From: Caballeronia udeis | Lineage (GTDB): Bacteria > Pseudomonadota > Gammaproteobacteria > Burkholderiales > Burkholderiaceae | Length of the DNA: 53,887 nucleotides | Assembly (NCBI RefSeq): GCF_001544555.2 | Contig: NZ_FCOK02000069.1 | Span: forward strand, 1 to 53,887 | Reading direction: 5' to 3' | Shown: one piece after another, positions 15,403 through 21,867 of the stretch | How positions within the stretch are numbered: position 1 is the stretch's first letter | How the letters are laid out: each line of letters starts with the position of its first letter | Made by a program: the position numbers and the translations under genes | The notes under the pieces: generated by a model | The model's input: the letters and a program-made list of their open reading frames with translations, nothing else | Told to the model about the DNA's origin: nothing | Databases searched by the model: none

Positions 15403-17251
15403 GTCCTTTGCCTTCTCCGCGCGCCGGCCGCTCGACGCAGTTCTCATGCTGGTGTCGTGCCTCGTGCTGCTGCTCTGCCCGATCTCGCCAAGCCATGCCG
15501 CCGACGATTTTCTTGACCCCGCGGTCGCGTTCAAATTCAGCGCTAGCGAGAAGCCGGGCGAGATCGACGTGCGATATAAGGTCGCAGATGGCTATTACAT
15601 GTACCGCGAGCGTTTTGCGTTTGCGGTGAAGAATGGCACGGCGACGCTGGGCGAACCACAATTGCCCGCCGGCAAGGTTCACTTCGATCAGACGTTTAAC
15701 AAGGATGTGGAAACGTATCGCGGCGAACTCGTGATCCGGATTCCGGTGAAGCAGGCTTCCGGCCCCTTCGATATTGCTGTCACGTCGCAGGGCTGTGCGG
15801 ACCAAGGCATCTGTTACCCGCCGATGGAGCGCGTTTACCGCGTAAACGGCGCAGCCCTGCAGGCGGCCAGTGCCAATGGTCAGACACCATTGGCCAGCAC
15901 CAGCGACGTGCCTTGGTATGACCGCGCGACCAACGCCGATTACGCGCAATCCTTGCTCGAAAGCGGCGGCTTTTTTGCGATCATCGGTTTGTACTTCGTG
16001 GCGGGTGTCGTGCTGAGCTTGCTGCCTTGCTCTTACCCGATGATTCCTATTCTCTCGGCGATCATTATTGGTGAAGGCGCGCGAGTGACGCGATCGCGAG
16101 GGTTCGGGTTATCGGCGGCGTATGTGTTCGGCATGGCGCTTGTCTACACGGTGCTAGGCGTGCTCGCGGCGATGATCGGGCAGAGTCTTGGCGCGTGGCT
16201 CCAGAACCCCTGGGTGCTCGGCGTGTTCGGCGTGCTGCTGGCCATATTCGCGCTCACGCTGATTGCCGGTGTCGATATTGCATTGCCCGCGCGCTGGCAA
16301 AACAGCGTCAACCAGGCGTCGCAGAAGCGCTCGGGCGGGAAGGTCGCGGCGGTTGTCGTCATGGGTGCGTTGTCAGCGCTCGTGGTCGGTGCGTGCATGA
16401 CCGCGCCGCTCTTTGCCGTGCTCGCATTCATCGCGCATACAGGCAATGCGCTGCTCGGAGGTGCGGCATTGTTTTCCATGGGCGTCGGGCTCGGCGTGCC
16501 GCTCCTGATCATCGGGCTCGGTGCGGGGACGCTGTTGCCGCGCGCGGGGAACTGGATGGACGGCGTGAAGGTGTTCTTCGGCGTCGTGTTGCTCGCGGCC
16601 GCACTATGGGTAGTGTGGCCGGTGCTGAGTGCTGTCGTGCAGATGGCATTGGCAGCTTTGTGGCTGCTTGTAGCGGCCGCGGCGCTGGGGCTGTTTACAT
16701 CGGCTGCTGCGGCGGCGTCGATATGGCGCAAGCTGGGTCGTGGATTCGGCGCCGCGCTCGCTATCTGGGGCGCTACGTTGCTCGTCGGACTCGCTGCGGG
16801 ATCCACTGATCCGCTTCGGCCGCTGGCCGTATTTGCTGCGCGGACGAGTTCCGGCGCTGAAGCCGGCGTGCAGCAATCCGCTCTGGGGGAGACGTTCGCG
16901 CCGGTCAGGTCATCGGCGGAACTGGATCTCGCACTCAAGGCTGCGGGCCGCCCCGCCATGCTGGATTTCTATGCCGACTGGTGCGTGTCGTGCAAGGAGA
17001 TGGAGCATCTCACGTTCAGCGATCCGCGGGTACGTGCGCGCCTGGCGCAACTTAACCTGCTGCGCGCTGATGTTACGGCGAATAATCCCGACGATCAGGC
17101 GTTGCTCAAGCGCTTCAAGCTGTTCGGGCCGCCGGGCATCATCTTCTTCGACGCGCAGGGCAACGAAGTGGTGCGGGTCGTGGGGTACGAGTCGGCGGAT
17201 ACGTTCTTGAAGAGCCTGGACAAGCTTTCCGCACCCGCACCTACGACGTGA
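15395..17251 (+). CDS. dsbD: Thiol:disulfide interchange protein DsbD
   Basis: 618 aa. DsbD passes electrons from cytoplasmic thioredoxin across the inner membrane to periplasmic DsbC, DsbG and the cytochrome c maturation thioredoxin. All three redox pairs are visible: Cys134/Cys140 in the N-terminal periplasmic domain (CADQGIC), Cys212 (LLPCSYPMIP) and Cys334 (VGACMTAPL) in the eight-helix membrane domain, and Cys530/Cys533 (WCVSCKEME) in the C-terminal thioredoxin fold. A signal sequence precedes residue 36 (SHAADD). I start at ATG 15395, inside the end of cutA; an upstream open frame to 15308 is unlikely. It may supply reductant to the cytochrome c genes 4 kb away. Confidence 0.94.
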   Translation: MFKSFAFSARRPLDAVLMLVSCLVLLLCPISPSHAADDFLDPAVAFKFSASEKPGEIDVRYKVADGYYMYRERFAFAVKNGTATLGEPQLPAGKVHFDQTFNKDVETYRGELVIRIPVKQASGPFDIAVTSQGCADQGICYPPMERVYRVNGAALQAASANGQTPLASTSDVPWYDRATNADYAQSLLESGGFFAIIGLYFVAGVVLSLLPCSYPMIPILSAIIIGEGARVTRSRGFGLSAAYVFGMALVYTVLGVLAAMIGQSLGAWLQNPWVLGVFGVLLAIFALTLIAGVDIALPARWQNSVNQASQKRSGGKVAAVVVMGALSALVVGACMTAPLFAVLAFIAHTGNALLGGAALFSMGVGLGVPLLIIGLGAGTLLPRAGNWMDGVKVFFGVVLLAAALWVVWPVLSAVVQMALAALWLLVAAAALGLFTSAAAAASIWRKLGRGFGAALAIWGATLLVGLAAGSTDPLRPLAVFAARTSSGAEAGVQQSALGETFAPVRSSAELDLALKAAGRPAMLDFYADWCVSCKEMEHLTFSDPRVRARLAQLNLLRADVTANNPDDQALLKRFKLFGPPGIIFFDAQGNEVVRVVGYESADTFLKSLDKLSAPAPTT

Positions 17252-17273
17252 TTGTCCACGTGCGGAACCTGAT

Positions 17274-17296
17274 GTGCGTTCGGACCCCGGACGCAC
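17274..17296. terminator. Hairpin after dsbD
   Basis: GTGCGTTCGG (17274-17283) pairs with CCGGACGCAC (17287-17296) with one wobble pair and a three-base loop. Only a short T-rich stretch (CGTTTCTCC) follows, so termination is likely weak or rho-assisted. The rest of the 270-base gap before the AraC gene shows nothing I can name. Confidence 0.4.
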
Positions 17297-17521
17297 GCCG
17301 CGTTTCTCCGGGATCCGCGATTCGGGTCCTTGAGCCCTCGGGCCGTCGCCGCATTAACCGACCATAACCGAGCACCATCAACACTCAAGCAGCCTTTCTG
17401 GCCGTCTTCTCCGCAGATTTCCACTGAAGTCTCAATCTCCCGCGATCAAGTCCGCAGGATTTGGTAAATCGCGTCGTGATACTTTTGTCTGTACTCAACG
17501 CTCGCTCTCATCGAGACGCCC

Positions 17522-18376
17522 ATGAACGATCTCACCTATCAAGCTCGCTACGAAGCGCGACTGAGCCGTGTGCTCGACCATATCTACGATCACCTCGACG
17601 AGCCGTTGGATATCGACAGGTTGGCTGAGATTGCGTGTTTGTCGCCGTATCACTGGCATCGGATCTACCAGGCGATGTACGGCGAGACCATCGCCGCGAC
17701 CGTGCGCCGGTTGCGGTTGCATCGCGCAGGCGGCTATCTGGCGAATGGATCGATGCCGATCCCGGAGATTGCCGAGCGTTCCGGGTATAGCAGCTTGCAG
17801 TCGTTTTCGCGCACGTTCAGGGCTGCGTTCGGCATGCCGCCGGCGCAGTACCGCAAAGAGGGCACTCACAGCCGGTTTCGGCCGGCGTTATCAGGAGACG
17901 ATCAAATGGTGATGCATGAGGTGGTTATTCGTGACGTACCTGCGATGAACGTTGTGTCTCTCGACCACGTCGGGTCGTATATGCAGATTGGCAAGGCGTT
18001 CGATTCGCTGTTCGGTTGGCTGGTCGCCAGGAATTTGTTGCAGGCCGAGTTTCGGACGGTCGGCATCTACTATGACGATCCGGGGATCGTGCCTGAAGCG
18101 GAGTTGAGATCGAAGGCAGGGGTGGTGTTGCCTGGGGATATCGACGTTGCAGCACCGGTCAGCGTGACGCCGTTACGTGGCGGCCAGTATGCAGTGCTCC
18201 GCCATAAAGGGCCTTACAGCGATATGCACGCCGCTTATCAGTGGCTGTATGGCACGTGGCTCGTGCAGTCGGGCCGTGAGGCCGCCGATGCGCCGGTATT
18301 CGAGGAATATCTGAATAATCCCAAGGAGACGGCACCTGCCGACTTGTTGACGGAGATCTGTTTGCCGCTGGTGTGA
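17522..18376 (+). CDS. AraC family regulator with GyrI-like effector domain
   Basis: 284 aa. Residues 1-110 form an AraC/XylS double helix-turn-helix (LAEIACLSPYHWHRIYQAMYGETIAATVRRLRLHRA and later IPEIAERSGYSSLQSFSRTFRAAFGMPPAQYRK). Residues of about 130-284 match the GyrI-like small-molecule-binding fold (family PF06445), with PLRGGQYAVLRHKGPYSDMHAAYQWLYGTWL. This arrangement resembles Rob- or BmrR-type regulators that sense amphipathic or drug-like ligands. The ligand and targets cannot be read from sequence; no efflux gene is adjacent. It stands alone between dsbD and hemB. ATG 17522 is the clear start. Confidence 0.88.
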   Translation: MNDLTYQARYEARLSRVLDHIYDHLDEPLDIDRLAEIACLSPYHWHRIYQAMYGETIAATVRRLRLHRAGGYLANGSMPIPEIAERSGYSSLQSFSRTFRAAFGMPPAQYRKEGTHSRFRPALSGDDQMVMHEVVIRDVPAMNVVSLDHVGSYMQIGKAFDSLFGWLVARNLLQAEFRTVGIYYDDPGIVPEAELRSKAGVVLPGDIDVAAPVSVTPLRGGQYAVLRHKGPYSDMHAAYQWLYGTWLVQSGREAADAPVFEEYLNNPKETAPADLLTEICLPLV

Positions 18377-18534
18377 GTGTTCGCGGCGATGGTTGCTTGA
18401 ATTGACAACCGGTCGGGTGCGCCACTCGGACGGTGGTTGACGGGAGAAAGTCCGCTCTCAGGTGGACGTGCATCCGGCATTGGGGGGGCCCGCTGCAACC
18501 GTGTCCCAGGCATCTGGATAGCATCCGTCGCCGG

Positions 18535-18565
18535 GGTGCTGAAGGGGCTTTCGCCCCTCAGCACC
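18535..18565. terminator. Strong hairpin in the araC-type/hemB convergent gap
   Basis: GGTGCTGAAGGGGC (18535-18548) pairs with GCCCCTCAGCACC (18553-18565) with one bulged A and a TTTC loop. It lies between two convergent genes and may act as a two-way transcription stop, although neither side has a U-run. The rest of this 285-base gap has further G/C-rich repeats but no supported gene; see findings. Confidence 0.45.
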
Positions 18566-18661
18566 AGCCCTCTGGCAACTCCGGGTAATGAGGTGGCAAC
18601 GCCACATCAAGCATCAAGCAACCGCATCGCGGCCTCAAACCCCTGCAACCCATCGACCCCT

Positions 18662-19663
18662 TTATTTCGATGACGCCCGCAAAAGCCGAGCGGCATCCAG
18701 CGCGAAGTACGTGAGCACGCCATCCGCGCCCGCGCGCTTGAATGCCAGCAGCGACTCCATCACCGCCTTGTCGTGATCGAGCCAGCCATTCTGCGTGGCG
18801 GCCTTGATCATCGCGTACTCGCCGCTGACCTGGTACACGTAGGTCGGAAAGCGAAACTCTTCCTTCACGCGATACACAATATCCAGATACGGCATGCCCG
18901 GCTTGACCATCACCATGTCCGCGCCTTCCTCGATATCCATCCGCACTTCGCGCAGGGCTTCATCGGAATTTGACGGGTCCATCTGGTACGTCATCTTGTT
19001 GCTCTTGCCGAGGTTCGCAGCGGAGCCGACCGCATCGCGGAACGGGCCGTAGAACGCCGACGCATATTTCGCGGCATACGCCATGATCCGCGTGTGGATA
19101 TGTCCGTCGCTCTCGAGCATTTCGCGAATTGCGCCGATCCGGCCGTCCATCATGTCCGACGGCGCAACGATATCCACGCCCGCTTCGGCCTGTGTGCGAG
19201 CCTGTTCGACGAGAATTTCGCAGGTTTCGTCATTGATGACGTAGCCATGTTCGTCGAGAACACCGTCCTGACCGTGGCTGGTGTAAGGGTCGAGTGCGAC
19301 GTCGGTGAGTACGCCCAGTTCTGGAAAGTGCTTCTTCAACTCGCGAACGGCACGAGGAATCAGGCCTTCGGGGTTCGTCGCTTCACGGCCATCGGGCGTT
19401 TTCAGCGAGGGTTCAATGGCCGGGAACAGCGAAATGACGGGCACACCCAGTTCGACGCATTGCTCGGCCATCTTCATCAGCAGATCGACCGATGTGCGCT
19501 CGACGCCCGGCATGGACGGGACGGCCTGACGCACATTCGATCCCTCGACAATAAACACGGGATAGATCAGATCGTTGGTGGTCAGCAGGTTTTCGCGCAT
19601 CAGGCGGCGCGAAAAGTCGTCACGACGCATGCGGCGCGGACGATGATGGGGATAGAAGCTCAT
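18662..19663 (-). CDS. hemB: Delta-aminolevulinic acid dehydratase (porphobilinogen synthase)
   Basis: 333 aa. HemB joins two 5-aminolevulinate molecules into porphobilinogen, the first common step of tetrapyrrole synthesis. Schiff-base lysines are Lys199 (MAYAAKYAS) and Lys254 (MVMVKPGMPYLD). The metal region reads TDVALDPYTSHGQDG, with Ala/Asp/Asp in place of the three cysteines of zinc enzymes, so this is the magnesium-dependent, cysteine-free class also found in Pseudomonas. Its product feeds haem for the cytochrome c genes downstream. The next upstream feature is an operator-like palindrome at 19778-19790. Confidence 0.96.
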   Translation of the reverse strand: MSFYPHHRPRRMRRDDFSRRLMRENLLTTNDLIYPVFIVEGSNVRQAVPSMPGVERTSVDLLMKMAEQCVELGVPVISLFPAIEPSLKTPDGREATNPEGLIPRAVRELKKHFPELGVLTDVALDPYTSHGQDGVLDEHGYVINDETCEILVEQARTQAEAGVDIVAPSDMMDGRIGAIREMLESDGHIHTRIMAYAAKYASAFYGPFRDAVGSAANLGKSNKMTYQMDPSNSDEALREVRMDIEEGADMVMVKPGMPYLDIVYRVKEEFRFPTYVYQVSGEYAMIKAATQNGWLDHDKAVMESLLAFKRAGADGVLTYFALDAARLLRASSK

Positions 19664-19776
19664 GACTTGGCTTGAGGGATGATGGATAACGCGATTGCGG
19701 GGAATGGATGCTGGCTCAACCGCCGCGACCGCCGCAGATATGGGGCACGACAGCCTCCAGAACCTTTTCGAGACAA

Positions 19777-19790
19777 TGGTATATCATACC
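19777..19790 (+). promoter_or_regulatory. Extended -10 promoter within a palindrome (small RNA; possibly also hemB)
   Basis: TGGTATATC (19777-19785) matches the extended -10 form TGnTATAnT on the plus strand and lies in the palindrome GGTAT-ATC-ATACC (19778-19790). On the minus strand the same bases read TATGAT (19788-19783), a fair -10 facing hemB. Neither direction has a good -35. The symmetry suggests a repressor or activator site, or a shared divergent promoter. This is a motif match only. Confidence 0.5.
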
Positions 19791-19791
19791 G

Positions 19792-19908
19792 ATCGAGGTA
19801 GGCGCTTGGCGCCGAACTCCCCGCTTCTCCTCCCTGAGCGGGTGCCTGTGATGATCGTAAAGGATTCGATCAGGCTGTTTGACCCGCCGTCATGCGGCGG
19901 GTTTTTTT
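19792..19908 (+). ncRNA. Candidate small RNA between hemB and engB
   Basis: A transcript of about 115 nt is predicted from the extended -10 at 19780-19785 to the terminator U-run at 19902-19908. Four hairpins can form: GGCGC/GCGCC near 19801-19813; CCCGC/GCGGG (19820-19824 and 19838-19842) with a pyrimidine-rich 13-base loop (TTCTCCTCCCTGA) that is complementary to Shine-Dalgarno sequences; GCCTG...GATCG with CGATCAGGC (19844-19880) with an AAAGGA loop; and the terminator. No protein frame is credible: both flanking genes are on the other strand. Spot 42 and ErsA RNAs lie next to engB/yihA in enterics and Pseudomonas, so the position is suggestive. Expression is untested here. Confidence 0.62.
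19882..19908 (+). terminator. Intrinsic terminator with no upstream plus-strand gene
   Basis: ACCCGCCG (19882-19889) pairs perfectly with CGGCGGGT (19895-19902) around TCATG, followed by seven T residues (19902-19908). On the minus strand the hairpin has no U-run, so it does not serve engB. It therefore ends some plus-strand RNA that starts upstream. Confidence 0.85.
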
Positions 19909-19976
19909 ATGCCGGGCGATACGAATCATCTCAACAATCGCCTCAAAGTCTGCCGCCAGGCGGTCCCCGACCTGGT

Positions 19977-20642
19977 TCACTGCGCTTCGTCTTCCGGCGC
20001 GATTTCCTCGGTAGCCTTCGGAATCAGCCAGCTTTCGATTTTCTCGTGGGCTTCATCGAGCCCGACGCGCTTGAGCGCCGAGAAGAGCTGCAGCGTCAAT
20101 TCGCCGCGATATCCGGCCGCCGTGTACTCATCGAATGCTTTCTTGGTCGCGCGCAACGTGTTGATGCTTTCCTGCCGCGTCAATTTGTCGCATTTGGTCA
20201 GTAAGGCGTGAATTGGCTTTCCCGTTGGCGCAAACCAGTCGAGCATGATCTTGTCGAGTTCGGTCAGCGGACGGCGCGAATCCATCATCAGGATCATGCC
20301 GACGAGCTGTGCGCGGCTTTGCAGATAGGTGGACAGCAACTGCTGCCAATGCAGCTTGGCGTTACCCGAAACCTCTGCGTACCCATACCCCGGCAAGTCG
20401 ACCACATGCGCCTTCGGCTGGTCTGCCGGGCCTATGGCGAAGTAGTTGATGTGCTGCGTGCGCCCCGGCGTCTTGCTGGCGAACGCCAGCCGCTTCTGGT
20501 TGCACAGCAGGTTGATGGCCGTCGACTTGCCCGCATTCGAGCGACCCGCGAAAGCGATCTCCGGCTGAGGTGTCGGAGGCAAGTCCTTCAGGTGGTTGAC
20601 CGTTGTAAAGAAACGGGCTTGATGGAGCAGGAATGACGACAT
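19977..20642 (-). CDS. engB: Ribosome biogenesis GTP-binding protein EngB/YsxC/YihA
   Basis: 221 aa. EngB is a TRAFAC-class GTPase needed for late assembly of the 50S subunit. The G1 motif GRSNAGKS, G3 DLPGYGY and G4 TKCDK are all visible, as is PGRTQHINYF in switch I. The open frame continues 47 codons upstream to 20783, but that part crosses the promoter region; the start at 20642 (MSSFLLHQARFFTTVNHL) matches the family. It is transcribed away from the cytochrome c4 gene, with which it may share a symmetrical promoter. Confidence 0.94.
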   Translation of the reverse strand: MSSFLLHQARFFTTVNHLKDLPPTPQPEIAFAGRSNAGKSTAINLLCNQKRLAFASKTPGRTQHINYFAIGPADQPKAHVVDLPGYGYAEVSGNAKLHWQQLLSTYLQSRAQLVGMILMMDSRRPLTELDKIMLDWFAPTGKPIHALLTKCDKLTRQESINTLRATKKAFDEYTAAGYRGELTLQLFSALKRVGLDEAHEKIESWLIPKATEEIAPEDEAQ

Positions 20643-20737
20643 GGGAAGACCGAAAGTGAAATTCTGTGGAAACTTGAGCTGTAAGGAGCCACTGAATACT
20701 GGGCTTGCCCCGACTGGCGTCTTTGCGTTTAGCGAGT

Positions 20738-20761
20738 TATTGTACAATACGACGGTTGTAC
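20738..20761. promoter_or_regulatory. Symmetrical -10 palindrome between engB and cytochrome c4
   Basis: TATTGTACAATA (20738-20749) is a perfect 12-base palindrome that gives a TACAAT -10 element on both strands, pointing to engB and to the c4 gene. TTGTAC recurs 16 bases further on (20756-20761), so a repeated operator is possible. No convincing -35 is seen on either strand, which would fit an activator-dependent promoter. The remainder of this 311-base gap (20643-20953) holds only the leaders; the c4 leader would be about 200 nt. Confidence 0.45.
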
Positions 20762-20953
20762 GAAGACCAGCCAGGGCACGCAAGACCCAAGCGGGATAAG
20801 GAGTGAGACAGGTTTGAAGACAGATTTCAGGGCGCGCGCCGGGTGACTTTTGAATCCGTGCCGAGTCCTCTGTCGGGTGTCTTGCAGTGCATCGGTAACC
20901 GTCGTTTTTTGCAGAACCTCACATTCTCACAAGACGAAAAACAGGGTACGCGA

Positions 20954-21631
20954 ATGAACCGACTGTACAAGACTCTGATGGTCCTGGAAGTGGCAGCAGC
21001 ATTAGGAGCGGGGTTGGTAGGCTGGACAGTCACAGCGCAAGCAGCAGACGCGGGTGCTCCCGGAGCCCCCGTCAAGCCTGACGTGACACGGGGACAGGCA
21101 ATTGCCACCCAGGTTTGCGCATCGTGTCACGGGGCAGACGGCAACAGTGCCGGCGGCGCGTTTCCGAAGCTCGCAGGCCAGCACGCCGAGTACATCGTCA
21201 AGCAGTTGAAGGATTACAAGACGCAGCCGGGCGCGAAAGAGCCGGCGCGCAAGAACCCCATCATGGCGGGTATTGCGGGTGCGTTGAACGATCAGGACAT
21301 GGTCAACGTGGCTGCCTATTTTGAGACGCAGAAGGCCAAGCCTGGCTACGCGCGCGACAAGGCCACCGTACCGGTCGGGCAGAAGATCTACCGTGGTGGC
21401 ATTGCGGACAGGGGCGTGCCCGCGTGTGCCGCATGTCATGGTGCAACGGGCATGGGCGTGCCGGTGCAGTATCCGCGGCTGTCGGGACAATGGGCGGACT
21501 ACACGGCAGCGCAACTCACCGCGTTTGCGCAAGGTACGCGCAACAACAGTGAGCCAATGCACACCATTGCGCTGCGCCTGAATGAGGCGGAAGTGAAGGC
21601 GGTTGCAGACTACATTGCAGGCCTTCATTGA
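20954..21631 (+). CDS. Cytochrome c4-type dihaem protein
   Basis: 225 aa. Two class I cytochrome c domains follow a signal sequence (hydrophobic stretch, then AQAADAGAP near residue 25): the first haem site is CASCHG with the distal region AGIAGALNDQDMVNVAAYF, the second CAACHG with MHTIALRLNEAEVKAVADYI supplying Met. Cytochromes c4 shuttle electrons in the periplasm, often from the bc1 complex to terminal oxidases. The ATG at 20954 begins MNRLYKTLMVLE; the frame is open to 20843 but the extension lacks signal-peptide character. It lies just upstream of the resB-ccsA haem-attachment genes, its likely maturation system. Confidence 0.92.
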   Translation: MNRLYKTLMVLEVAAALGAGLVGWTVTAQAADAGAPGAPVKPDVTRGQAIATQVCASCHGADGNSAGGAFPKLAGQHAEYIVKQLKDYKTQPGAKEPARKNPIMAGIAGALNDQDMVNVAAYFETQKAKPGYARDKATVPVGQKIYRGGIADRGVPACAACHGATGMGVPVQYPRLSGQWADYTAAQLTAFAQGTRNNSEPMHTIALRLNEAEVKAVADYIAGLH

Positions 21632-21797
21632 CGGTCTCTAACGGTCTGTGATGGCTCGTACGACCCGCCTGCACCAAGTGCGGGTGTGCATTAAGATGCG
21701 CGCAGCGTCGCCCGGACGTCACATGCGCAAGTCATAGTCAAAAGTTGCAGTCGAATGATGTAAGAGCCGGTCCGACTAGGCCGGCGCGCAAAATAAG

Positions 21798-21847
21798 AAA
21801 AAGGGTGGGACGCCGGTCAAAGACCGCTTGCGTCTCCACCCTTTTTT
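21798..21847. terminator. Long intrinsic terminator between cytochrome c4 and resB
   Basis: AAAAAGGGTGG (21798-21808) pairs with CCACCCTTTTT (21836-21846), with inner pairs ACGC/GCGT and CGGTC/GACCG, followed by T residues to 21847. The U-run ends only twenty bases before the resB ATG, so resB transcription must come from readthrough. It is close to symmetrical and could also work on the minus strand. Confidence 0.85.
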
Positions 21848-21867
21848 GCTGTTCAGCCGGAGTTTGA

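Noticed and set aside
18401..18520. Cobalamin or TPP riboswitch
   Set aside because: Only short fragments match, the B12 box and the CTGAGA thi box are missing and no gene follows on that strand; kept only as a weak finding.
18437..18673. 78-codon frame in the gap after the AraC-type gene
   Set aside because: Overlaps hemB on the other strand, is low complexity and lacks a ribosome-binding site.
19695..20204. 169-codon plus-strand frame over the small-RNA region and the end of engB
   Set aside because: Runs through the terminator at 19882-19908 and into antisense of engB; no conserved motif or ribosome-binding site.
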